This document shows positions 50,523 through 59,166 of a stretch of DNA of 64,000 nucleotides, in pieces. The DNA is from Phycisphaerae bacterium RAS1. GTDB lineage: Bacteria; Planctomycetota; Phycisphaerae; UBA1845; Fen-1342. Under the pieces are notes generated by a model. The model did no database searches. It saw only the letters and a list, made by a program, of their open reading frames with translations, and was not told the origin of the DNA. A program made the translations under genes and the position numbers. The number at the start of each line of letters is the position of its first letter. Position 1 is the stretch's first letter. Location: NCBI GenBank assembly GCA_007859745.1, contig SMLU01000002.1:736942-800941 (forward strand), in the 5' to 3' direction.

Positions 50523-52270
50523 CCTAATTCCTCGGCCAGCGTCTCGCGGACGACTTCTTCGATGGTCGTCACGCCGTCGTAGATCGCCATCAGCCCCGAC
50601 TCGCGCAGCGTGCGCATGCCGCGTTTGCGGGCTTCCTGGCGCAGCACGGCCGTCGAGGCGTGCTTCATGATCAGCTCGCGGATTTCATCGTCGGCGATCA
50701 TCATCTCAAAAATCGCCAGCCGCCCGCGGTAGCCGGTGTTGTTGCAGTATTCGCAGCCCTGGCCGTAGAAGAACGTCCGCCCCTTCACGTCCTCGGGCGT
50801 CAGCGCCAGCTCCATCAGTTGCTGCTCGGTCGGCGTGTACTCTTCCTTGCAATTGGTGCACACCTTCCGCACCAGCCGCTGGGCCACGACCGCTTCGAGC
50901 GTCGCCGTCACCAGGAACGGCTCCAGCCCCAGGTCAAGCAGGCGGGCGATCGAGCTGGGCGCGTCGTTGGTGTGCAGCGTGCTGAAAACCAGGTGCCCCG
51001 TCAGCGACGACTGGATCGAAATCTGGGCCGTCTCCAGGTCGCGAATCTCGCCCACCAGGATGATGTCCGGGTCCTGCCGCAGAAACGAGCGCAGGCAGCG
51101 GGCGAAGGTCAGGCCGATGTCCGCCCGAATCTGGCACTGCACCAAGCCGTCGATGTCGTACTCGACCGGGTCTTCGCTGGTCAGGATCTTGACGTCCGCG
51201 GTGTTCAGCTCGCGCAGGGCTGAGTAGAGCGTGGTCGTCTTTCCCGAGCCGGTCGGGCCGGTGACGATGATGATGCCGTGCGGCTTGTTGATGAGTTGGC
51301 GCACGACCGACAGCTCGTCCTCGCGCAGCCCGATCTGTTCCAGGTCGAGGTTGACCTGCGTGCGGTCCAGCACGCGCAGCACCACGCTTTCGCCGAACAT
51401 CGTCGGCAGGACGCTGACGCGCAGATCAACCGGGCGGCTCTCTACCAGCAGCTCGATGCGCCCGTCCTGAGGCAGGCGGCGCTCGGCAATGTCCAGATTG
51501 GCCATGACCTTGATGCGCGAAGAGATCGCCATCGCCACGTACTTGGGCGGCGGCACCATTTCGAAAAGCACGCCGTCGATGCGATAACGCATCTTGAATT
51601 CATCTTCGAACGGCTCGAAGTGAACGTCCGACGCCTTCTCGCGAATCGCCTGAAGCAGCACGAGGTTCACGAGTTTCTTGACCGGGTTGCTCTCGGCCAT
51701 CTGCCGCAGCTCGTCCAGGTCGATGCTCTCGCCGCGGCCTTCAAAACGCGTCAGGTCCTCGTCGTCGCGCATGTCGGCGACGAGCTTGCCGATCGAATCG
51801 CCCTCTTCCTCCGGGTAATAGCGGTTGAGGGCCTCGGTCATTTCGTCCGGCGTGGTGATGCGGGCGACGACGTTGAAGCCCATCAGCGTTTTCAGGTCAT
51901 CGGTCGCCTGGAAGTTATCCGGGCTGGCCAGCGCCACGCCGAGCGTGTTGGTCTCGCGGTCATATTCGGTCGGGATGATGCGGTAGGCGTGCGCCATCTG
52001 GGCGGGGATCAGGTCGATCACGGCCTTGTCAATGTCGATATTTCCAAGCGAGATCGACTCCATGCCGACCTGCGCCGCCAGCGCGCGGTTGACGTCCTCC
52101 TCCTTGACGTAGCCCATCTCGATCAGGAGTTGCCCCAGCGGCCCGCGCTGCTTTTTCTGAAGCTCGAGCGCTTCAGACACCTGCGCGCGGGTCACCTTCC
52201 CCATCTTGATCAGGATGCGCCCCAGCGGACGCCCCTTGAGCTGCGAGATTGGTACCGGCTCCGAACTCAT
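50519..52270 (-). CDS. GspE/PilB-family secretion or pilus assembly ATPase
   Basis: The 583-residue protein powers type II secretion or type IV pilus extension at the inner-membrane base. It has an N-terminal MshEN domain (LGRILIKMGKVTRAQVSEAL, LGQLLIEMGYVKEEDVNRAL), which binds c-di-GMP in some relatives, then the ATPase with Walker A GPTGSGKTTTLYS (338-350), the Asp box DPDIILVGEIRDLETA, the His box TGHLVFSTLHTND and a tetracysteine zinc site (VCTNC, GCEYC). GGGAG precedes the ATG at 52270. No other pilus gene is next to it; a PilZ gene lies 8 kb away. Confidence 0.92.
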   Translation of the reverse strand: MSSEPVPISQLKGRPLGRILIKMGKVTRAQVSEALELQKKQRGPLGQLLIEMGYVKEEDVNRALAAQVGMESISLGNIDIDKAVIDLIPAQMAHAYRIIPTEYDRETNTLGVALASPDNFQATDDLKTLMGFNVVARITTPDEMTEALNRYYPEEEGDSIGKLVADMRDDEDLTRFEGRGESIDLDELRQMAESNPVKKLVNLVLLQAIREKASDVHFEPFEDEFKMRYRIDGVLFEMVPPPKYVAMAISSRIKVMANLDIAERRLPQDGRIELLVESRPVDLRVSVLPTMFGESVVLRVLDRTQVNLDLEQIGLREDELSVVRQLINKPHGIIIVTGPTGSGKTTTLYSALRELNTADVKILTSEDPVEYDIDGLVQCQIRADIGLTFARCLRSFLRQDPDIILVGEIRDLETAQISIQSSLTGHLVFSTLHTNDAPSSIARLLDLGLEPFLVTATLEAVVAQRLVRKVCTNCKEEYTPTEQQLMELALTPEDVKGRTFFYGQGCEYCNNTGYRGRLAIFEMMIADDEIRELIMKHASTAVLRQEARKRGMRTLRESGLMAIYDGVTTIEEVVRETLAEELG

Positions 52271-52365
52271 CCGTTGCTCCCTGCCGGCGGGCGTTCGCCG
52301 GAAAACCTGATTTTTACCCGCACCGGCCCGATATTGGTATCCCACCGACCCGGGGGGTGGACTTT

Positions 52366-52431
52366 CCGAGCCGCGACTGTGAGGGAGCGGACGCTTGAGA
52401 ACCGCTTGCTTACGCGCGCGGCTCGGATCGA
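52366..52431. repeat. Family A inverted repeat
   Basis: TCCGAGCCGCGACTGTGAGG (52366 on) with GAGCGG, inverted against a diverged arm ACCGCTTGCTTACGCGCGCG-GCTCGG. It lies in the 369-base divergent spacer between the GspE-like gene and the multicopper oxidase gene. Confidence 0.7.
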
Positions 52432-52461
52432 ACCTGTTTCTCAATCGAGGGGCGGCCGCGA

Positions 52462-52467
52462 TATAAT
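52462..52467 (+). promoter_or_regulatory. Possible -10 box for the multicopper oxidase gene
   Basis: A perfect TATAAT lies at 52462-52467, which would start transcription near 52,474, 166 bases before the ATG. No good -35 is seen at 16-18 bases upstream, so this is tentative. Confidence 0.35.
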
Positions 52468-52639
52468 ACTGCGATGCTCTGAGGCGGACCTAGCCGCGCG
52501 GACGGACCGACCCCGATGGGTCCGCGTTCGTCGCCGCGGCCGCCCGGTTTGCGCTGCCGGGTTTCAGCCGATTCGGACCCCGCGATTGACGGGCTGGATG
52601 CCTGCGGCGCGCGGCCATGAACCGGCCGTAGGAGATACC

Positions 52640-55357
52640 ATGTCATTCAGGAATCCTGCCGGCCTCGCGGCGGCGGCCGTGCTGTCGGCGGCGTGTTTTG
52701 CCATCCCCGCGGCTGCCGACGTGCTCGTCCTGCAGCCGGTGAAAGACAACACGATGCTCGACTCCGCGCCGGATTGGAGCAACGGCGCCGGGATCCACAC
52801 ATTCGCCGGCCGCACCAACATCGGCGGCGTGCACCGCGGATTGACGCAGTTTGACATTTCCGGAATCAGACCCGGTTCGACCATCACCGCCGTCTCGCTC
52901 CAGCTTTACATGTCCAAAACCCGCGCCGGCGGGGCGAACGTCACGCTGCACCGCCTCACGGCTTCGTGGGGCGAGGCGACGTCCAACGCCGAGGGCGAAG
53001 AAGGCGCGCTGGCGCCCGCCGCGACGAACGACGCCACGTGGAATCACCGCTTCTATCCCGCCACCGCCTGGACAAGCCCCGGCGGCGATTTTATTGCGAC
53101 CGCCAGCGCCACCACGAATGTCGGGGGCACGAACGGCTACTACACGTGGTCTTCCGCCGGCCTCGTGGCGGATGTCCAGGGCTGGTTGAACAACCCGGGC
53201 ACGAATTTCGGTTGGATCATCCGCGGAAACGAAGGGTCGAACGGCTCGTCCAAACGGTTTGACACGCGCGAGGCCGGCGCCGGCTTTCGCCCCATCCTGA
53301 CCGTGACCTTCACCCCCCCGCCCGGAGCGTGCTGCATCGCGGGAAACACGTGCGTCTCGGTGAGCGAGGCGAATTGTGCCACGCAGGGCGGCACCTACCA
53401 GGGCGACGGATCGCTTTGCACGCCCAACCCGTGCGTGCAGCCCATGGGCGCCTGCTGCTTCCCCAACGGCTCGTGCAGCATTCGCACCAGCGGCAACTGC
53501 GCGCCCTTCGGCGGCACGTACCAGGGCGACGGAGCGAGCTGCACGCCCAACCCCTGCCCGCCGCCCACCGGCGCGTGTTGCTTCCCCAATAGCAGTTGCA
53601 GCGTGCTGACGCAGCCGGGCTGCACCACGCAGGGCGGGACCTATCGCGGCAATTTCGTGGCGTGCACGGTCGGGCTATGCCCCATGCTGCTTGAGCCGTT
53701 CGTCGATCCGCTGCCGCTGCCGGCCGTGGCACAGCCCGCCAGCGGGCAGGCGGGCGGCGCCGCCCACTACAACATCGCCATCACCGAGTTTTCGCAGCAA
53801 TTGCACCGCGATCTTCCGGCGACGCGCCTGTGGGGTTACGGCGGCACGTATCCGGGGCCGACCATCGAGGCGCGGCGCGATCTGCCGGTGACGGTGACGT
53901 GGGTCAATGATCTGCGTGACGCCCAGGGCAATCTGCGCACCACGCACTATCTGCCGGTCGATCCGTGCATGCACGGACCGGACATGACCGGTTCTATGCC
54001 GATGACGGTCACGCACCTGCACGGGGCGCGGGTTCGCCCGGACAGCGACGGGTATCCGGAGGCCAGCTTCGCGCCCGGCGAATCGTCGACGCTCTACACC
54101 TATCCCAACATCCAGCAGGCGGCGACGCTCTGGTATCACGATCATGCCCTGGGGCTTACGCGGCTGAACGTCTTCATGGGACTGGCCGGGTTCTACCTGC
54201 TGCGCGACGCGGAAGAAGACGCGCTGAATATCCCCCGCGGCGAATATGAAATCCCGCTGGCGATCCAGGACCGCACCTTCAACACCGACGGCTCGCTGCG
54301 CTACCTGGCGCAGTGGAACGACCATTTCTTCGGCGAGCTGATGCTGGTGAACGGAAAGGTCTGGCCCTACCTGAATGTGAAGCGCGGCAAGTACCGCTTC
54401 CGCCTGCTGGACGGCTCCAACTCGCGCGTCCTGACCCTCTCGCTCTCGAACGGAGCGACGTTCTGGCAGATCGGGACGGACAACGGTCTGGTGGCCGCTC
54501 CGCTGGCCCTGACCAGCATCACCCTGGCGCCCGGCGAACGGGCCGACATCGTCATCGACTTCGCCCCGCTCGCGCCGGGGACGCAGGTTATCCTGCAGAA
54601 CTCGGCCCCGGCCCCCTACCCGGGCACGCCCGGCGTGGGCGTCATTCCAAACGTGATGAAATTCATCGTCGGCGCGCAGGCCGGCGACACCGATCCGCTG
54701 CCCGCCTCGCTCGTGCCGTTCTCGCCGATCTCGGACGTGGCGGCTTCGAAGCGGCGAACGCTGAACCTGCGAAGTGGATTTGACCCCAATTGCGGCCACG
54801 ACATGTGGACCATCAACGACCTGCTCTGGGACGACATCACCGAGTATCCGCGGCACGGCACCACGGAAGTATGGTCCTGGGTCAACCGCTCCGGTGTGGT
54901 CCACCCGATGCACATGCATCTGGAGCCGCAGCAGCTTCTGGATCGGCAGGATTTCGTGATCGTGGACGGCCAGGTCGTGCCCTCCGGGCCGCGCGTGCCG
55001 CCGGCGCCCTACGAAGTGGGCTGGAAGGACACGTTCCAGGCCCTGCCCAACCAGATCACGCGCGTGATCATGTACTTCAACACGTACACCGGGAAATACC
55101 CCTATCACTGCCACGTGCTCGAGCACGAGGACCACGAGATGATGCGGCAGTTCGTCGTGGTTCTGGAGGGCGATCTGGACTGCGACGAAGCAGTCACGGT
55201 TCTCGATATCAACCCGTTCATTCTGGCGCTGAGCAATCCGGCTCAGTACGTGATCCAGTACCCGGACTGCGAGATCAACGCGGCGGACGCGAACCGGGAC
55301 GGGCAGATCAACGTGCTGGACATCAACCGGTTCGTGCAGATTCTCTCGGAGCAGTAG
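52640..55357 (+). CDS. Secreted multicopper oxidase with DNRLRE-like, GACC-repeat and dockerin modules
   Basis: The 905-residue protein begins with a signal peptide (LAAAAVLSAACFAIPAAA). Residues about 27-226 form a DNRLRE-type beta-sandwich (DNTMLDSAPDWSNGAG). Residues 228-348 are three Cys-rich repeats of about 40 residues (each starting GACC and containing GGTYxG and CTPNPC). Residues about 350-850 are a CotA-like multicopper oxidase with all copper motifs: THLHGAR (459-461), WYHDHALG (500-502), HPMHMHLEPQ and YHCHVLEHEDHEMMRQF. The C-terminus has two dockerin loops (LDCDEAVTVLDINPFILA, DANRDGQINVLDINRFVQ). TAGGAG precedes the ATG. The substrate could be phenolics or metal ions. Confidence 0.9.
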   Translation: MSFRNPAGLAAAAVLSAACFAIPAAADVLVLQPVKDNTMLDSAPDWSNGAGIHTFAGRTNIGGVHRGLTQFDISGIRPGSTITAVSLQLYMSKTRAGGANVTLHRLTASWGEATSNAEGEEGALAPAATNDATWNHRFYPATAWTSPGGDFIATASATTNVGGTNGYYTWSSAGLVADVQGWLNNPGTNFGWIIRGNEGSNGSSKRFDTREAGAGFRPILTVTFTPPPGACCIAGNTCVSVSEANCATQGGTYQGDGSLCTPNPCVQPMGACCFPNGSCSIRTSGNCAPFGGTYQGDGASCTPNPCPPPTGACCFPNSSCSVLTQPGCTTQGGTYRGNFVACTVGLCPMLLEPFVDPLPLPAVAQPASGQAGGAAHYNIAITEFSQQLHRDLPATRLWGYGGTYPGPTIEARRDLPVTVTWVNDLRDAQGNLRTTHYLPVDPCMHGPDMTGSMPMTVTHLHGARVRPDSDGYPEASFAPGESSTLYTYPNIQQAATLWYHDHALGLTRLNVFMGLAGFYLLRDAEEDALNIPRGEYEIPLAIQDRTFNTDGSLRYLAQWNDHFFGELMLVNGKVWPYLNVKRGKYRFRLLDGSNSRVLTLSLSNGATFWQIGTDNGLVAAPLALTSITLAPGERADIVIDFAPLAPGTQVILQNSAPAPYPGTPGVGVIPNVMKFIVGAQAGDTDPLPASLVPFSPISDVAASKRRTLNLRSGFDPNCGHDMWTINDLLWDDITEYPRHGTTEVWSWVNRSGVVHPMHMHLEPQQLLDRQDFVIVDGQVVPSGPRVPPAPYEVGWKDTFQALPNQITRVIMYFNTYTGKYPYHCHVLEHEDHEMMRQFVVVLEGDLDCDEAVTVLDINPFILALSNPAQYVIQYPDCEINAADANRDGQINVLDINRFVQILSEQ

Positions 55358-55466
55358 CGTCGGACCTCCGCGTCCGACGGCGCGCGGCGCGGCGGGAAAC
55401 TCGGTCGGACAGGGAGGTCCAACGACCGCGGGAAACGCCGTCGGACGCGGAGGTCCGACGCTACGG
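55354..55466. repeat. Family D inverted repeat at a convergent junction
   Basis: GTAGCGTCGGACCTCCGCGT (55354 on) includes the TAG stop of the oxidase gene; the inverted arm GTCGGACGCGGAGGTCCGAC with GCTAC ends at 55465. It lies between two convergent genes. Confidence 0.85.
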
Positions 55467-55474
55467 GGCCTCGC

Positions 55475-56746
55475 TCACTCGCGGTCCGGCTGCGTCGCCG
55501 GCGGGCGCCAGGAGAGCGCTGCGTCGAGCACCACGTCGCCTCCGGCAAAGAAATCCGCCGACGCCATCTCGACGCGCACGTCGGGCATCAAAGACTCCAC
55601 GTCTTCGTCCGTCCGCTTGAAGAACTTGGTCGAGTACTGGACGACCAGCTTCGAGCTGGGCAGCGTGAACGTCTTCACCTCGCCATAGGCGTTCGGCTTC
55701 TGACCCGTGGGGTAGCCCATGAGGATCGCCCCGTCGATGCGGCGAAGCGCTTCAGCGTTCAGCTCGGCGGAAGAAAACGTGTTGCGCCCGATCAGGATCA
55801 CGAGGCCGCCGGGCCGGGCGATGGTTTCACGGCTCTGCAGCCCGACCAGCATCGGCGCCAGCAGCGCCGAATTTCCTCCGCCGTTGCGGCGCAAATCGAA
55901 GACCACGCGTTCGACGTTGTTTTCGTCAATGGCGGTCAGCGTTTCCTTCGACCAGTCCGGGATCGATTTGAACGCGGCGCTCGTGCATTGGTCGTACCAG
56001 ACGTAGATCGCTTTTGAATCGGGAATCAGGTGGAAGCCATACGTATCCCGCTGCCGACGCCGCGACGGCGACTGCTTCGTCACGTCATCCGCCGGTGCGA
56101 TCTTCCACTCCGCAGCCGATACCGACGCAGACGGCGTCAGCGTGATACTCAGTTCCTTTCCGTCGGCCGTGCGAAACGCGAACGCGGCGGCGTCCATGTC
56201 ATCGATCACGCCGCCGGCCTTAAGGTACTCCGGAACCGCCAGGTGCCGTGCGGCGACGCGTTCGAATGACGCGCGGTTCTCGACGGCGGCGAACGGCACG
56301 ACCGCCTTGGCCGCATCGTCGACGCTCTTGTCGCCCACGCGCAGCAGGCGCGCCTTCAGCAGGCCGGCGTGCGGCTCAGTCGTCGCCGCGACAAAGACGC
56401 CGTCGCTCAGCCATGCCAGCACGAGTGGATACTGCCGTGTGAGCGGCCGGGCGGGCGAGCCGACACCCGTATGCGCATCGCCGATCATGGCGACCAGCCG
56501 CTGAATCTCGACCGGGATCTGCCACGCGGGCAGGTCGGGCAGCCGGTCGCGCAGCTTGCCGGCGGCGGCTTCGAACTCCTCCCGTTTGATCTTGAAGAAA
56601 GGATTGAGGTGCTTGGTGGCGAGCCCCTCGACCAGCGCGGTGAGGTCGTCAGACCAGTTAACGTCCTCCGCCGCTGCCTGTGCGGACAGCGCCGGAATGA
56701 GGACGGCGGCGGCCAGGAGTTGAACCAGCGCTCTGCGAAAGATCAT
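55475..56746 (-). CDS. Secreted S41-like (C-terminal processing) protease
   Basis: The 423-residue protein has a signal peptide (ALVQLLAAAVLIPALSAQA). The C-terminal half has the S41/tail-specific protease core: VVFDLRRNGGGNSALLAPML and LIGRNTFSSAELNAEALRR, where a serine in NTFSSAE is the likely nucleophile. A lysine partner is not clear, and no PDZ domain is obvious. The first ATG (56761) overlaps the GAGGAG that serves the ATG at 56746, so the latter is chosen. No partner is apparent nearby. Confidence 0.82.
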   Translation of the reverse strand: MIFRRALVQLLAAAVLIPALSAQAAAEDVNWSDDLTALVEGLATKHLNPFFKIKREEFEAAAGKLRDRLPDLPAWQIPVEIQRLVAMIGDAHTGVGSPARPLTRQYPLVLAWLSDGVFVAATTEPHAGLLKARLLRVGDKSVDDAAKAVVPFAAVENRASFERVAARHLAVPEYLKAGGVIDDMDAAAFAFRTADGKELSITLTPSASVSAAEWKIAPADDVTKQSPSRRRQRDTYGFHLIPDSKAIYVWYDQCTSAAFKSIPDWSKETLTAIDENNVERVVFDLRRNGGGNSALLAPMLVGLQSRETIARPGGLVILIGRNTFSSAELNAEALRRIDGAILMGYPTGQKPNAYGEVKTFTLPSSKLVVQYSTKFFKRTDEDVESLMPDVRVEMASADFFAGGDVVLDAALSWRPPATQPDRE

Positions 56747-56819
56747 GGCGAAGCTCCTCATCGAGATGACAGGCGAATCCTGAATTCACTGCGGCAGTCA
56801 CGCTGTTTGTATCTTAATC

Positions 56820-56875
56820 GGGTGGGACGGGCGTCTCGCCCGTCCCGCGCGACGGGCGAGACGCCCGTCCCACCC
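56820..56875. repeat. Family E inverted repeat
   Basis: GGGTGGGACGGGCGTCTCGC (56820 on) pairs with GCGAGACGCCCGTCCCACCC (56856-56875). A further partial copy (CGTCCCACCCAACTCC) follows. It lies in the 428-base spacer between the S41-like gene and the phosphoesterase gene. Confidence 0.85.
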
Positions 56876-56979
56876 AATTCCTCGTCCCACCCAACTCCTC
56901 GGTCGAAAATTGTCAAACTGAATCGGCGCACGGGGCAACGCGGATGGACCCAGAAATCCCGGCAAGCCCGCTGGCTTGT

Positions 56980-57098
56980 CCGAACCCGCCGCGCCAAGCG
57001 GCGGGGTGAGGTCCGGGCGCGTTCGGGGCGGCGCGCCGTAAATTGACGACGAGCGCCGAACGCACGTCACCCCGCCGCTTGGCGGCGGCGGGTTCGGA
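56980..57098. repeat. Family B inverted repeat, long variant
   Basis: CCGAACCCGCCGCGCCAAGC (56980 on) pairs with CCGCCGCTTGGCGGCGGCGG-GTTCGG (to 57097). Its left flank (CCCGCTGGCTTGTCCGAACC) and loop (GGTCCGGGCGCGTTC) match the copy at the right window edge, so the repeated unit is larger than the arms. Confidence 0.85.
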
Positions 57099-57174
57099 AA
57101 GAAAGCCGCCCACCCGGAAGATTGGGCGCACGCGGCAGCGGCGGGGAGCGATGGGATTTCGGCGGCCACCGCCC

Positions 57175-58983
57175 CTACTGCGCACGTTGTTCGAACCGGA
57201 TCGGCGTCGAGTACGGTCGCCAGCCGGCGTCGCTTCGCAGGTAGACCTGAAGCGTGCGGCGGCCGGGCGTCGTGCGCAGGGTGGAGAGGTCCAGTTGCAG
57301 CGAGGCGATTTGGCCGGGCGCCAGCGTCAACTTGAACGCCGTCGCGAAGCCCGTGCGGGCGTCAGGCACCAGGTACGCCAGCGGATCGCCGTCCAGTCGC
57401 ACCAGCGGCGCGATCTGGGCCGGTTCGTCCCCGCGGTTTTCCAGGTGGACCAGCGCCACGGCGGTCGTGGACCAGAACGCGGCGCCGTCGGCGGTGCGTT
57501 CCGGCGTCAGCTCAATCACCGGCGGCACATCGAAACGCACCTCAATCGCCGGCGGCGGCGGCGGCGACGTTGACACGCTGGCATGCAGCGACGACTTGTC
57601 CGGCAGGTCGAAGACGGCCCGGCATTCCCACATCGAGCCGAGATCGGCCAGCCGCTCAATTCGAACCAGGCTTGATGCGGGAGGCTGCGGGCCAGTCTTC
57701 TTGAGCCGCAGCGTGACGGCCAGCTTCTCCAGCGCGAACGGGTGCCGATTCGCGACGGTAAACGAGAGGCTCGGCTCGCTGCCGTCGTTGCGGCCGTCGA
57801 CCGCAACCAGCATCCGGCCGACGGCCATCGACGGCGGCAGCGCCGGACCGCCACTGTCGCCGGGAATCTGCACGCTGTCCCGCTCCAGGTCGACGACGCG
57901 GAAGTGCGGAACGCCTTCGGCCCCGTCGCGCGGCGCCGGGCCGGCCCGCTGCGTGCGGATGTAGAGCAGCGGCGCGGCCTCGGTGACCAGGTTACGAAAC
58001 TCGCGCCCGTCCCAATCGCGGTGGCCGCCGGCGAAATAGAGACCGAGCCGGGCTGACTTCACGAGATCGGCGAGTGTTCCATCCTGCTGCCAGCGCCGCA
58101 GCAGATTCGGCGATGAGTCGTGCCCGACGACAAAGGTCAGGCCGCGGGGCGGCGGAATCGCGGCGCTCTCGATCCAGTGCAGTTGCCGGCGGTCGTCGCT
58201 GACCGGCGCCGCCGGCAGATCATGCAGCACGATCCCGCGATGCGGTCCGACATCGATCCGGCCGATTGGCTCCGCCGCGGCGAAGCGGGCGTAAAGCTCC
58301 GGCTCGTCGTGGTCGCCGCAGGCCAGCAGCGTCGGCGCGTCGAAACGCGCCAGGAAGTCCATCACCTGCTGCCAGCCTGTCTCGCGCTGCGGCCAGGTCG
58401 CGTCAAGGTAGTCTCCTGTCGCGACGATCAGCGTCGGATTCACAAGATTGACTTCTTCGACCAGCCGTGGTTCCAGCTCCGGCCCGCACAGGTCGCCGGC
58501 ATTCAGATCTGAAAGATGAACCAGGCGCACCTCATGGCCCGGTGCGCCGACTGCGACGCAGTGGCGCGCGACCGCTTCGGCTCGGTCGATCCGAACGACC
58601 AGGTCATACGTTCGCTCGGGAACGTCGGGCGGAAGCGTCGCGTTAATCACGCCGGCGGCCAGATCGGCTGCGGCGGAGTCGGGCAGCGCCAGCGGGTAGG
58701 CGCGCGACGGCTCGTCGCGTCGCAGCTCGACGGCCACTTCTCCCGGCTGCTGAATACTGAGCCGAATCGGCAGCGTTGCTCCGGGGGCGACGAACAGCGG
58801 CCGGCCCTGCGATGGGGCGAGGATTCGTGCGGGAGAAACGGCGTCAGTCTGCGGGGTCGCCGGGGCGGGAGCCGGAGCGGGAGTCTCGGACGCGCCGGCT
58901 GCGGCGGCCGCAGCGGCCGCGGCGGCACCACACAGCACCGAGAGCATCGCAATGATCGAGCGGGTCGGCAATCGGTCTTCCAT
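57175..58983 (-). CDS. Secreted metallophosphoesterase-like protein with degenerate metal motifs
   Basis: The 602-residue product starts at 58983 with a signal-like Ala-rich segment (AMLSVLCGAAAAAAAAAAGA). An N-terminal beta domain leads to a calcineurin-like fold: VRLVHLSDLNAGD, LIVATGDYLDATW, TLLACGDHDEPE, FVVGHDSSPN and YFAGGHRDWDG. Compared with the family (DxH, GDxxD, GNHD, GHxH) the first motif has Asn for His, the third has Asp for Asn and the last has Asp for His, so metal binding may be weak or altered. A C-terminal beta-rich half (about 360-600) is unassigned. Upstream codons are repeat-derived. Confidence 0.7.
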   Translation of the reverse strand: MEDRLPTRSIIAMLSVLCGAAAAAAAAAAGASETPAPAPAPATPQTDAVSPARILAPSQGRPLFVAPGATLPIRLSIQQPGEVAVELRRDEPSRAYPLALPDSAAADLAAGVINATLPPDVPERTYDLVVRIDRAEAVARHCVAVGAPGHEVRLVHLSDLNAGDLCGPELEPRLVEEVNLVNPTLIVATGDYLDATWPQRETGWQQVMDFLARFDAPTLLACGDHDEPELYARFAAAEPIGRIDVGPHRGIVLHDLPAAPVSDDRRQLHWIESAAIPPPRGLTFVVGHDSSPNLLRRWQQDGTLADLVKSARLGLYFAGGHRDWDGREFRNLVTEAAPLLYIRTQRAGPAPRDGAEGVPHFRVVDLERDSVQIPGDSGGPALPPSMAVGRMLVAVDGRNDGSEPSLSFTVANRHPFALEKLAVTLRLKKTGPQPPASSLVRIERLADLGSMWECRAVFDLPDKSSLHASVSTSPPPPPAIEVRFDVPPVIELTPERTADGAAFWSTTAVALVHLENRGDEPAQIAPLVRLDGDPLAYLVPDARTGFATAFKLTLAPGQIASLQLDLSTLRTTPGRRTLQVYLRSDAGWRPYSTPIRFEQRAQ

Positions 58984-59027
58984 GACCGGACTCTGGTTCA
59001 GCGTGTCGGCGTAGGCAGCGGTCGGTC

Positions 59028-59100
59028 TGGGGGACCGGCCTCCGGCCGGTCTGTCGTACTTGCCGCGGGGCGCGAAGACCGGCCAGAGGCCGCTCCCCCA
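59028..59100. repeat. Family H inverted repeat
   Basis: CTGGGGGACCGGCCTCCGGC (59028 on) pairs with GACCGGCCAGAGGCCGCTCC-CCCA (to 59100). It lies in the divergent spacer between the phosphoesterase gene and the uracil-DNA glycosylase gene. Confidence 0.8.
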
Positions 59101-59166
59101 ATGTGACCCCAAGCCCGGCGAAGTGGGCGGCTTGCCCGGCGCGCGGCGCACTCCTATTGTGTCATC

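Noticed and set aside
51278-52639. A 454-codon N-terminal extension of the multicopper oxidase
   Set aside because: It is antisense to the GspE-like gene; the ATG at 52,640 has a ribosome-binding site and a signal peptide.
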